59,585 nt of DNA, taken from positions 1 to 59,585 of the forward strand of contig NZ_JAQZAL010000037.1 of NCBI RefSeq assembly GCF_028737205.1, written 5' to 3'. Positions within the stretch are counted from its first letter, which is position 1; the number at the start of each line of letters is the position of its first letter. The translations under genes and the position numbers were made by a program. The notes under the pieces were generated by a model. That model was not told the origin of the DNA. It saw only the letters and a program-made list of their open reading frames with translations, and did not search any database. Of the stretch, positions 33,724 through 44,030 are shown piece after piece. This DNA is from Actinomycetospora lutea. Lineage in GTDB: Bacteria; Actinomycetota; Actinomycetes; Mycobacteriales; Pseudonocardiaceae.

Positions 33724-36311
33724 GTCAGCACCGCTCCGGGTCGAGCTCCCCCGTCGGCGTGCTCCGCGGACCGCCCCGTCTCCCCGGGCCGGGGCGCCGC
33801 CGGCAGCGAGAGCACCATCGTCAGCCCGCCGCCCGGGGTGTCCTCGGCGTCGAGCGTCCCGCCCATGGCCTCGGTGAACCCCCGCGCCACGTGCAGACCG
33901 AGCCCGACACCGGTCGCGGCACGGCGGTCGCCGAGGCGCTGGAACGGCGCGAACAGGCGGTCGCGCTGCTTGGGGGGCACCCCCGGGCCGGCGTCCACGA
34001 CGCGCAGCTCGACCCGGTCGGCGTAGGCGCTGGCGCGCACCGCGACCGTGCCCTCGCCGCCGTGGCGCAGCGCGTTGTCGACGATGTTCGCGACCACCCG
34101 CTCGGCGAGCCCGGCGTCCGCGAGCACGTCGGGCAGGTCCTCGGCGACCTGGACGACGACGCGGCCGGCATCGACGTACCCGCTCGCCAGGGCCGCGGCG
34201 ACCACCTCGTCGAGACCGACCGGCGCGATGACCGGGGAGACGCCGCCGGCCGCCAGACGTGAGGAGTCGAGCAGGTTGTCGACGAGCCCGGTCAGGCGGT
34301 CGGCGGACTCCTCGACGGTCGCGAGCAGCTCGGCGCGGTCGGTGGTGGACATGCGCAGGGTGGGGTCGCGCAGGCTGCCGGCGGCCGCCTTGATCGCGGT
34401 CAGCGGCGTGCGGAGGTCGTGTCCGACCGCCGAGAGCAGCGCGGTGCGCAAGTCGGCGGAATCGGCGCGGCGCTGGGCGTCGATGGCCTGGGCCGCCATG
34501 CGCCGGTTGCGCAGGGCGAGCAGCGCCTGCCCGCTGACGGCGGAGAACGTCGCCCGTTCGCCGGCGGTCAGGCTGCGGCCGGTGCCGACGAGGTGGACGC
34601 CCTCGTCGATCTCCACGTCGGCGTCGGCGTCCCGTGGCGTGGTGCACGGGTTGGCGCCGGTGCACGCCGTGACCTCCCACCCGGCGCCCGGTGTCCGCTC
34701 GAGCAGCGCCACCGCCTCGAGCCCGAAGGCCTCGCGGACACGTTCGAGCAGCTTGGGCAACGGGTCGGAGCGCGAGAGCACGACACGGGCGAACGAGGCG
34801 AGCAGGGTCGCCTCGGTGCGGGCCTGGGCGGCCTGGACGGCGCGCCGATCGGCCCGGTCCACCACGGCCGCGACGAGCAGGGCGACCACGACCATCGCGA
34901 CGATCGCGAAGGCGTTCTCCGGCTCGGCGACGGTGAACGTGTAGAGCGGCGGGGTGAGGAAGACGTTGAGCAGGAGCCCGCCGCCGACCGCGGCGACCAG
35001 CGCCGGCGCCAGCCCGCCGATCATCGCCGTCACCACGGTGGCGAGGAAGAACAGCACCACGTCGGTGGACAGGGCGACCGAATCGCGCAGCACCACACCG
35101 ATCACTGTCGCGAGCACGGGGAGCAGGACCGCCGCCGGCCAGCCGAACGCGTGGCGCCGCGCGGGCAGCGACAGCCGCCGCCGCGGCGGGGCCCCGGCCT
35201 CGGCGTGGGTGACGAGGTGGACGTCGATGCTGCCCGACGCGGCGATCGTCCGGGCGCCGATCCCGGGGTCGACCGCCCGCGCCCAGCGCGAGCGCCGCGA
35301 GGTGCCCAGCACCAGCTGGGTGGCGTTGGCGGTGCGCGCGAACTCCAGCAGGGCGGCGGGGACGTCGTCGCCGACGACGGTGTGGAACGAGGCACCGACG
35401 TCCTCGGCGAGCCGGCGCAGCGCCGGACCGTCCGCGCGCTGCCCGGTGCCGGCGAGGCCGTCGCTGCGCAGCACGTGCACGCACAGCAGGTCCGCCGACC
35501 CGGCGCGACGGGCGATGCGCGCCGCGCGGCGCATCACGGTCGCGCTCTCCGGCCCGCCGGTGACCGCGACGACCACCCGCTCGCGGGCCTCCCACACCTC
35601 GGAGATGGCCTCCTGGCTGCGGTAGCGCTGCAGGGCGACGTCGACCTGGTCGGCGACCCAGAGCAGCGCGAGCTCGCGCAGCGCGATGAGGTTGCCGGTG
35701 CGGAAGTAGTTCGCGAGCGAGGCGTCGATCTTCTCGGGGCGGTAGATGTTGCCGTGGGCCATGCGCCGGCGCAGGGCCTCGGGCGTGATGTCGACCAGCT
35801 CGATCTGGTCGGCCGCGCGGACCACCGCGTCGGGGATCGTCTCGCGCTGCCGGACGCCGGTGATGCGTTCGACGACGTCGCCGAGCGACTCGAGGTGCTG
35901 AATGTTGACCGTCGAGATCACGTCGATGCCAGCGGCCAGGAGTTCCTCGACGTCCTCCCAGCGCTTGGCGTGCCGCGAGCCCGGCGCGCACGAGTGCGCG
36001 AGCTCGTCGACGACGCACACCTCGGGGGCGCGGGCGAGCATGGCGTCGACGTCGAGCTCGCTGAGCGCGGCGCCGCGGTGGACGACGACCTTGCGGGGCA
36101 GGACCTCGAGGCCCTCGAGCAGCGCGGCGGTCCGTGCGCGGCCGTGCGTCTCGACCAGCCCGACGACGACGTCGGTGCCCCGGTCGAGGCGGCGGCGGGC
36201 CTCGTTCAGGGCGGCGTAGGTCTTGCCGACGCCCGGCGCCGCGCCGAGGAGGATGCGGAGCTCTCCTCGGCGTGGCGCGACGGGCGATGCGGACACGTCC
36301 TCATCCTGCAC
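33720..36311 (-). CDS. kdpD: KdpD sensor histidine kinase
   Basis: An 863-residue full-length KdpD: N-terminal KdpD domain with Walker A 'GAAPGVGKTY' and 'VVDELAHS', a USP-like domain ('VVVAVTGGPESA'), four central helices of DUF4118, a GAF-like stretch, HisKA 'SAVGHDLRTPL' and HATPase motifs ('DNALRHG', 'DAGPGV', 'GVGLGLHVARGF'). It senses potassium/turgor and signals to KdpE. The GTG start is 10 bases after kdpC. The last ~12 residues (EHADGGARPG...) are encoded by a dispersed repeat, so the native C-terminus has been replaced or extended. Confidence 0.93.
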   Translation of the reverse strand: MQDEDVSASPVAPRRGELRILLGAAPGVGKTYAALNEARRRLDRGTDVVVGLVETHGRARTAALLEGLEVLPRKVVVHRGAALSELDVDAMLARAPEVCVVDELAHSCAPGSRHAKRWEDVEELLAAGIDVISTVNIQHLESLGDVVERITGVRQRETIPDAVVRAADQIELVDITPEALRRRMAHGNIYRPEKIDASLANYFRTGNLIALRELALLWVADQVDVALQRYRSQEAISEVWEARERVVVAVTGGPESATVMRRAARIARRAGSADLLCVHVLRSDGLAGTGQRADGPALRRLAEDVGASFHTVVGDDVPAALLEFARTANATQLVLGTSRRSRWARAVDPGIGARTIAASGSIDVHLVTHAEAGAPPRRRLSLPARRHAFGWPAAVLLPVLATVIGVVLRDSVALSTDVVLFFLATVVTAMIGGLAPALVAAVGGGLLLNVFLTPPLYTFTVAEPENAFAIVAMVVVALLVAAVVDRADRRAVQAAQARTEATLLASFARVVLSRSDPLPKLLERVREAFGLEAVALLERTPGAGWEVTACTGANPCTTPRDADADVEIDEGVHLVGTGRSLTAGERATFSAVSGQALLALRNRRMAAQAIDAQRRADSADLRTALLSAVGHDLRTPLTAIKAAAGSLRDPTLRMSTTDRAELLATVEESADRLTGLVDNLLDSSRLAAGGVSPVIAPVGLDEVVAAALASGYVDAGRVVVQVAEDLPDVLADAGLAERVVANIVDNALRHGGEGTVAVRASAYADRVELRVVDAGPGVPPKQRDRLFAPFQRLGDRRAATGVGLGLHVARGFTEAMGGTLDAEDTPGGGLTMVLSLPAAPRPGETGRSAEHADGGARPGAVLT
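33739..33766 (-). repeat. Dispersed GAGCTC-family repeat, long form
   Basis: 26 bases identical to 5079-5104, inserted in frame just before the kdpD stop codon. Confidence 0.8.
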
Positions 36312-36320
36312 CGGTGGGCC

Positions 36321-37010
36321 TCATCGGATCCCGATCGCGGCCGTGACGAGCGAAGCGTTGAGCTCCGGCACGTCCACCCGCGGCTCGCCCAGCACCCCGA
36401 GCGTGCGCCCGTCGGTGGCGTCGGCGACCAGCGCGCGCACCCGGTCCTCGGGCAGGCCGGTGACCCGGACGACGCGCGGCACCTGCTGCGCGGCGTACGC
36501 GGGGCTGATCTGCGGGTCGAGCCCGGAGCCCGACGCGGTGAGCGCGTCCGGCGGGATCGTCGCCGGGTCGACGCCGTCGCGGGCAGCGATCGCCGCGCGA
36601 CGCTCCTCGACGGCCGTGCCCAGGTCCTCGGCGGCGGCACCGAGGTTCGAGCCCCCGGACGTCGTGGCGTCCGCGGGGCCGAGTCCGGCGACCGCGTCGT
36701 CGGGCGCCGAGGCCGACGGGCGGGTGTGGAACCAGGGATCGGCGGCCGGGTCGGCCGCCACCGGGTCGATCCCGATGAGCGACGAGCCGCCGCTCGGCAG
36801 GACAGAGCCCTCGGCGTTCGCGTACAGCCCCGGCAGGCGGCTCACGCCCCAGATCGCCGCCGGGTAGAGGACGCCGCAGAGCACGGTGAGCACGAGCAGG
36901 ACCCGCACCGCGGCGCCGGCCTGGCGCCGCAGCTGCCGCCCGGTGACGGCGGACTCGTGGGAGACCTCCTCGATCCCGGGCTCGCCGTGGGAGGTGGTGG
37001 TGCTGGTCAT
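36321..37010 (-). CDS. kdpC: KdpC subunit of the Kdp potassium ATPase
   Basis: A ~229-residue KdpC: one N-terminal transmembrane helix ('VLLVLTVLCGVLYPAAIWGVS'), then 'GSVLPSGGSSLIG' and 'WFHTRPSASAPDD', and a conserved 'ALTASGSGLDPQISPAYAAQQVPRV'. It stabilises the KdpFABC complex. ATG 37010 is used; GTG 37019 would overlap the kdpB TGA by four bases, as at other junctions of this operon, and is equally plausible. Confidence 0.92.
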   Translation of the reverse strand: MTSTTTSHGEPGIEEVSHESAVTGRQLRRQAGAAVRVLLVLTVLCGVLYPAAIWGVSRLPGLYANAEGSVLPSGGSSLIGIDPVAADPAADPWFHTRPSASAPDDAVAGLGPADATTSGGSNLGAAAEDLGTAVEERRAAIAARDGVDPATIPPDALTASGSGLDPQISPAYAAQQVPRVVRVTGLPEDRVRALVADATDGRTLGVLGEPRVDVPELNASLVTAAIGIR

Positions 37011-37015
37011 GGCGG

Positions 37016-39087
<2,072 letters not shown>

Positions 39088-39091
<4 letters not shown>

Positions 39092-40725
39092 GCCAGTCCC
39101 TCCGCGAGGGGGCTCAGGGCGAGTGCCGGGAGGAACGTGATCGCCGCGACCAGCACGATCGTGCCGGCGACGAGCACCGAGAACAGGGGCGTGCCGGTCG
39201 AGAGCGTGCCGGACGACGGCGCGACCCGCGGTTGGCGGGCGAGCAGCCCGGCCAGGGCGAGCACGGCGACGATCGGCAGGAAGCGGCCGAGCAGCATCGC
39301 GATCCCGAGCGTGGTCTGGAAGAACCCGCTCGTGACCGTGAGCCCGCCGAAGGCCGAGCCGTTGTTGTTCGACGCCGACGCGTAGGCGTACATGACCTCC
39401 GAGAGACCGTGGGGCCCGGAGTTGGTCATCGCCTCGGCGGTGGCCGGCAGGGCGATCGCGAGGCCGGTGCCGAGGAGCACGAGCGCTGGCATCGTCAGCA
39501 CCACGACCACCGCGCACGTCACCTCGCGGCGGCCGAGGCGCTTGCCGAGGTACTCGGGGGTCCGCCCGACCATCAGCCCGGCCAGGAACACCGCGACGAT
39601 CGCGACGACGAGGATCGAGTAGAGCCCCGTGCCCACGCCGCCGGGCGTCATCTCCGAGAACAGCATGTTCAGCAGCGCGCCGCCGCCACCGAACGCGGAG
39701 AAGCTGTCGTGCATCGAGTTCACCGCGCCGGTCGAGGTCCCGGTGGTCGAGTTGGCCCACAGCGCTGAGGCCGGGATCCCGAACCGGACCTCCTTGCCCT
39801 CGAGGTTGGCCCCGGCGAAGGACGCGCTGCGCGCCTCCGCGGTCCAGATCACCGCGAGCATGGCCGTCCACAGCCCGGCCATGACCGCCAGCAGCGAGAC
39901 GCCCTGGCGCATCGAGCCGACCATGCGGCCGAACGTCCGCGTGAGCGAGACCGGGATCACGAGGAGCAGGAAGATCTCGAGCAGGTTCGAGACCGGGTTC
40001 GGGTTCTCGAACGGGTGGGCGGAGTTCGCGTTGAGAATGCCGCCACCGTTGGTGCCTAGCTCCTTGATCGACTCCTGGGAGGCGGTCGGTGCGAGGGCGA
40101 TCGTCGACGGGCGCCCGTCGACGCCAATGACATCGACCCCCGCCCGCAGGCTCATGATCACGCCCGTCGCGATCAGCGCGACGGCGGCGACGGCCGCGAT
40201 CGGCAGGAGGATCCGGGTGCACCCCCGGACGATGTCGACCCAGGCGTTGCCGAGGCGGTCGGTCCGGCTGCGGACGAAGCCGCGGACCAGCGCCACGGCG
40301 ACGGCCATCCCGACCGCGGCCGACACGAAGTTCTGCACGGTCAGACCGGCCATCTGGACGGCGTGGCCCAGGGTCGTCTCGGGGACGTAGGACTGCCAGT
40401 TCGTGTTGGTGACGAACGAGATCGCGGTGTTGAAGGCGATCCCCGCCTCCACCGGCCCACGGTCGAACGACCACGGCAGCAGCGACTGCAGCCGCTGCAT
40501 CAGGTAGAGCAGGACGATCCCGGCGAAGGAGAACGCGAGAATCGCGACGGCGTAGGTGCTCGCCCGCTGCTCGGAGCGCGGGTCGACGCGTACCAGCCGG
40601 TAGAGGACACGCTCGACGGCCCAGTCCTGCTCGTCGGTGTAGACGCGCGCCATCCAGTCCCCGAGCGGGCGCCACGCGGCCGCGAGCAGGACGAGCAGGA
40701 CCAGGACCTGCAGGAGGCCGGCCAT
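39088..40725 (-). CDS. kdpA: KdpA potassium-translocating subunit
   Basis: A 545-residue KdpA with about ten helices and the selectivity-filter loops '[10 protein letters not shown]', '[17 protein letters not shown]' and the late '[10 protein letters not shown]'. It forms the potassium channel-like path. The ATG start shares one base with the kdpF stop (TGATG). Confidence 0.95.
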
Positions 40726-40823
40726 CAGAACTTCTCCGGACGCACGAGGGCGATCACGAGGTAGATCAGCAGTCCCAGCGCGACCAGACCGCCGATCAGG
40801 TTCGCGATCACGGCCCCGCTCAC
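40725..40823 (-). CDS. kdpF: KdpF small subunit
   Basis: A 32-residue single-helix peptide: GTG start, then '[20 protein letters not shown]' and the conserved ending 'ALVRPEKF', a KdpF hallmark. It stabilises the Kdp complex in the membrane. Its TGA overlaps the kdpA ATG, and its GTG start overlaps the stop of the 27-residue peptide upstream. Confidence 0.9.
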   Translation of the reverse strand: MSGAVIANLIGGLVALGLLIYLVIALVRPEKF

Positions 40824-40903
40824 AGCCGGTCCAGCCCGCGGACGGCGAGCAGCAGGACCGCGAAGACCGCGATCACCACGCCCGCGAAGAGGAGGTCGAG
40901 CAC
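40820..40903 (-). CDS. Tiny membrane peptide leading the kdp operon (27 aa)
   Basis: A 27-codon frame beginning GTG (40901-40903) encodes 'MLDLLFAGVVIAVFAVLLLA' and ends VRGLDRL: a single transmembrane helix with a basic/acidic tail. GAAGGGA lies five bases upstream of the start, and its TGA overlaps the kdpF GTG by four bases, continuing the overlap pattern of the operon. As I recall, similar short peptides precede kdpF in other actinobacteria. Function unknown; a further Kdp accessory subunit or translational coupler is likely. Confidence 0.75.
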   Translation of the reverse strand: MLDLLFAGVVIAVFAVLLLAVRGLDRL

Positions 40904-41245
40904 CGGGTTCCCTTCGGTCGAGGTGCCGCCTCGCCGGCGGCGCGCCGATCACCGACACTGCGCTCGCCGAAGGGGTCCGGGGACCGTGTTGACGCGTCGT
41001 TGACGGCCCGCCTCGCCCGTTTTCACGGGTTCGCATCCAGCTGTGAGACAGGCGACCGGCAGCGCGTCACGATCACGGGTGAAGCCGTGGAGGAAGCGTC
41101 GACGGAGGGCTCCCGGAGAGGGGACGCTCATCGAGGCGAGACCTCGCGCGGCTGGCATCTGCTGAGCCGCAGCAATCAGCGCCCACGCCGTGAAAGTTTC
41201 GTTGACGTCGGGCTCACGCCGCGTTCCGCGCAGTCTCCTGGGAGC
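40904..41245. other. 342-base divergent intergenic region with five hairpins
   Basis: Between the kdp operon and the DUF4118 gene. Small perfect-arm hairpins are at 41016-41029, 41074-41089, 41095-41128, 41132-41146 and 41148-41170. Their order and spacing suggest a structured leader of the plus-strand DUF4118 gene. The kdp promoter must also lie here, nearer 40904-41000. I could not match a known riboswitch. Confidence 0.55.
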
Positions 41246-41992
41246 ATGTCCGAGCGATGGCGCGTCGGCGTTCGTGTCGCCGCCGTGGTGGTCCCCGTCC
41301 TCGTCGCCGCGCCGGCGGGTCTCGCCCGGGAGTGGTTGGCGAACACCAGCGCGGCGCTGGTGCTCGTGCTGGTGGTCGTGGGGGTCGGGGCTGTCGGCGA
41401 CCGGATCGCGGGCGTGCTCGCGGCACTGTCGTCGGCGGCGGCGTTCGACTTCTTCCTCACCGCGCCCTACCTGCGGTTCGTGATCGTCGACCGCGACGAC
41501 ATCGAGACCGCCGTGCTGCTGCTGGTGATCGGGATCGCGGTCAGCGAGCTCGCGTGGTGGGGGCGGCACCAGGCCGCCCGGTCCAGCCGACGGGCGGGCC
41601 ATCTGTCCGGCGTTGCCCGTGCCGCGCGGCTCGTCTCCGAGGGATCACCGCGGCAGGAGGTCGCGGACACGATCGCCGGCATGATCGGCGAGGTTCTCGA
41701 GCTCGACGACTCCCGCTACGAGCCTCCGGGCACGCGTGTCGGAGGCGCCGAGGGCCGGCCCGTGCTCCGCCGAGACGGTTCGATCGTCTGGGCGGGCCGT
41801 AGGGTCGATGTCCGTCGCGAGGGCCTGCCCGTCATGGACGTGATCGAGCTCCCGGCCGGTCGGGAGGGCCGGGACGGCGTGTTCCTGCTGACCGCGAGCT
41901 CCGAGGTCCGGCGGCCCAACCCGGAGGATCTCCTGGTCGCCGTGACCCTCGCCGAGCAGCTCACGACTCCGCGGACGACGACGCAGGGTTGA
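41246..41992 (+). CDS. Orphan DUF4118 membrane protein (KdpD-sensor-domain-like)
   Basis: A 248-residue protein. Its first ~110 residues form four helices with 'SSAAAFDFFLTAPYLRFVIVDRDDIETAVLLLVIGIAVSELA', the DUF4118 module otherwise found in the middle of KdpD. A cytoplasmic GAF-like remainder follows ('ARLVSEGSPRQEVADTIAGMIGEVLELDDSRYE'). There is no kinase domain. It is divergent from the kdp operon, so a modulator of potassium sensing is likely (inference). ATG 41246 directly follows GGAGC, which is too close, so GTG 41270 is an alternative. Confidence 0.8.
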   Translation: MSERWRVGVRVAAVVVPVLVAAPAGLAREWLANTSAALVLVLVVVGVGAVGDRIAGVLAALSSAAAFDFFLTAPYLRFVIVDRDDIETAVLLLVIGIAVSELAWWGRHQAARSSRRAGHLSGVARAARLVSEGSPRQEVADTIAGMIGEVLELDDSRYEPPGTRVGGAEGRPVLRRDGSIVWAGRRVDVRREGLPVMDVIELPAGREGRDGVFLLTASSEVRRPNPEDLLVAVTLAEQLTTPRTTTQG

Positions 41993-42121
41993 CATCGCCC
42001 CGTCCCGCCCCGCCCGACTCGGTCCTCGTCAGGACGCGACCGTGTCGGCCTGACCACACCGGGCGGCCGCGACGGACGACCGCCACGGCGCCGGTGTCAA
42101 CCGAACGTCGGAGCCCGACCG

Positions 42122-42538
42122 CTACGCGTCGTCCACGTCGGGGCGACGAGTCTTCACGGCACCGGAGACGCGCTGGAGCGCCGCCATCGCGTCGTGGCGG
42201 CGCTCCCACGGCACGAACAGGTGGTCGTGGTGGAAGCCCGCGACGGCGTTGGTGCTGATGCCGGCGTCGGTGAGCGCGCGGGCGATCGCGGCGAGGAACC
42301 CGACGGCCTCGAGCGCAGAGTGCACGCGCAGCGTGATCCCGGCGCACGGGAAGGCGCCGGCCAGCCCGTGGGCGTCGGCGTCGTCGGCCGTCACGATCGC
42401 GGACAGTCCCTCGTCCTCGCGGATCGTCGCGAGCGCTTCCACCCCGTCGGGGAGATCGCCGACCCAGACGTACCGCCGCGGGTGCAGGAGCGGCTCCATG
42501 CCCGTCAGCAGGCGGTCGAGGTCGGTGTCGCCGGGCAT
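42122..42538 (-). CDS. ACT-domain protein
   Basis: A 138-residue protein with tandem ACT-like halves: 'RYVWVGDLPDGVEALATIREDEGLSAIV' and 'GITLRVHSALEAVGFLAAIARALTDAGISTNAVAGFHHDHLFVP'. It resembles the small stand-alone ACT (CASTOR/DUF-type) proteins that bind amino acids. ATG 42538. It is 64 bases downstream of the sortase gene in the same direction; a functional link is not evident. Confidence 0.8.
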   Translation of the reverse strand: MPGDTDLDRLLTGMEPLLHPRRYVWVGDLPDGVEALATIREDEGLSAIVTADDADAHGLAGAFPCAGITLRVHSALEAVGFLAAIARALTDAGISTNAVAGFHHDHLFVPWERRHDAMAALQRVSGAVKTRRPDVDDA

Positions 42539-42602
42539 GCGGGTGATCGTCCCGCGATGACGGGAGCCGCGGGACCCGGTCACCCGGGTCCCTCGGCGCC
42601 GG

Positions 42603-43217
42603 TCAGACCTTCTGCACCTCGACGAAGTCGGCGTAGACGATCACGTTGGAGAGGTACGACCGGGCGCCCCGGTCGTAGTCCCCGCCGCAGGTGATGAGCC
42701 GGAGCTGCGGGTTGGCCGTGTCGTTGTAGACCGCGTCGGTGGGGAAGGAGTCCTTCGGGATCGTCTCGACCCGCGAGACCTCGAACACGGCGCGCTGCCC
42801 GTCGGCCCGGTCGACGAACACCTGCGCGCCGGAGACGATGTCCTCCAGGTTCGCGAAGATCCCCGGCTGGCCGCCGCCGTTGACGTGCCCGAGCACGATG
42901 CTCGGCCCGACCTCACCCGGCGTGGGGCTCTGGTCGAACCACGACGCCTGCATGGGCTGGGACACCGGCGGGACCTCGAGGCTGCCGTTCTCCTGGAGCC
43001 CGGTCGGGACGAGCGTCGACTCCGCCGAGATCGACGGGACGATCACCCGCGTCGGGGCCGACGAGGCCAACGGCGTGGGCGCGCCGAACCCCGCCGGCCC
43101 GTTCGAGTTCGCCCCGACGACCAGGGCGAGCAGGACCAGGATCACGATCAGGCCGATCGAGATGTTGGTCGTCGAGAGCCCGGACTTCTTCTCCGTGTCC
43201 TTGTCGGTCGCGGGCAT
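42603..43217 (-). CDS. Class F-like sortase
   Basis: A 204-residue sortase: short cytoplasmic N-terminus, one signal-anchor helix (about 17-36), then the sortase beta-barrel with catalytic His in 'IVLGHVNG', Cys in 'RLITCGG' and a following Arg ('DRGARSYLSN'). It should cleave a sorting motif in an exported protein. The ATG is two bases after the stop of the secreted low-complexity protein gene, so the pair is a unit. Confidence 0.87.
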   Translation of the reverse strand: MPATDKDTEKKSGLSTTNISIGLIVILVLLALVVGANSNGPAGFGAPTPLASSAPTRVIVPSISAESTLVPTGLQENGSLEVPPVSQPMQASWFDQSPTPGEVGPSIVLGHVNGGGQPGIFANLEDIVSGAQVFVDRADGQRAVFEVSRVETIPKDSFPTDAVYNDTANPQLRLITCGGDYDRGARSYLSNVIVYADFVEVQKV

Positions 43218-43219
43218 CG

Positions 43220-43906
43220 TCAGTTGCCCGTGTCCACGCCGCCGGACGGGACGCGCTTGACCTGCGTCGCGTACACCTCGCCGACCGGGCGGTAGTCGTA
43301 CCAGTAGTGGCCGACCGAGTAGTTGTAGTAGCAGCTCACGCTGCTGTTGTTGCCGTGGTGACCGCGGTAGCGGTCGTAGTCGTAGCCCGAGTCGTAGTCC
43401 TCGCCCTGGTCGGTGCTCGTGTAGCCGTCCGGGCCGTTACCCAGGTCCGGATCCTCGGGCGTGGGAGTCGCGGTCCCGGGGGAGTCGGCTCGCAGCCCCT
43501 GGCGCCCGGAGGCGCCGGACGATGTCGCCGAGGAGGTGTCACCGGAGATCACCGAGGGGGATTCGAGGCTCGGAGCTGAGGTTTCCCCACCGCCGTCCTG
43601 CAGCGTGTTCGACGGGACCGACACCGACGGGAGAGAGGTGGGCAACGATGGGAGCGTCGGGAGCGTCGGGAGCGTCGGGAGCGTCGGGAGCGTCGGGAGC
43701 GACGGGCTGGTTGGGCTGGACGAGCTCGTCGGGCTCGTGGGGCTGCTGGTCGGGTGCTCATAGCGCGGGTGGTCGTAGGTCGTGACCTCGACGCAGGTGT
43801 TGTCCGTGGACGAGGTCGCGGACGCCGACCCGACGCCGAGCGCGCTGATGAGCAGCACCCCCGCCCCGAGCACCAGGACCCGCTGGCCCATTGCTTGACT
43901 CGTCAT
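43220..43906 (-). CDS. Secreted low-complexity Ser/Pro/Thr and Tyr/Asp-rich protein
   Basis: A 228-residue exported protein: signal peptide (about 1-31, ending 'GVGSASA'), a Ser/Thr/Pro stretch including six LPT units, a Gly/Ser linker, an acidic Tyr-rich patch ('GEDYDSGYDYDRYRGHHGNN'), and a short terminal domain with 'VSCYYNYSVGHYWYDY'. There are only two mature cysteines (one near residue 37 and one in the terminal domain). It has no C-terminal hydrophobic/charged sorting tail, although it is directly followed by a sortase gene. ATG with GGAGAGAAAGG. No family recognised. Confidence 0.75.
   Translation of the reverse strand: MTSQAMGQRVLVLGAGVLLISALGVGSASATSSTDNTCVEVTTYDHPRYEHPTSSPTSPTSSSSPTSPSLPTLPTLPTLPTLPTLPSLPTSLPSVSVPSNTLQDGGGETSAPSLESPSVISGDTSSATSSGASGRQGLRADSPGTATPTPEDPDLGNGPDGYTSTDQGEDYDSGYDYDRYRGHHGNNSSVSCYYNYSVGHYWYDYRPVGEVYATQVKRVPSGGVDTGN
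43652..43706 (-). repeat. 9-base tandem repeat encoding LPT units
   Basis: About six copies of GGGAGCGTC (plus strand) encode consecutive Leu-Pro-Thr tripeptides inside the secreted protein. Such arrays readily change copy number by slippage. Confidence 0.85.
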
Positions 43907-44030
43907 GCCTTTCTCTCCGTCCCCGGCCCTTGCCGGCCCGCTCCGGTGCACGTTGCGTCGCCCCGTCGACGCTGACGTGTCGACTGTCACCCGTTCAGCG
44001 TTACCGAGGAGAGGCGTCGTGACCAAAGTG

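Noticed and set aside
36340..36365. A seventh copy of the dispersed repeat at the kdpC 3' end
   Set aside because: Only GAGCTC and a GCTTCGCTCGT-like stretch match, and the residues it encodes fit the normal KdpC C-terminal helix; kept only as a possibility.
41016..41050. tRNA fragment, because of GGTTCGCATCC
   Set aside because: The T-arm-like sequence has no matching acceptor, D or anticodon arms around it.
40980..41245. c-di-AMP (ydaO-type) riboswitch upstream of the DUF4118 gene
   Set aside because: One hairpin contains GGGTGAAG, similar to the motif's GGGTGAATC, but the GGTAGGG and CAGCTAAC blocks of the ydaO consensus are missing on both strands.
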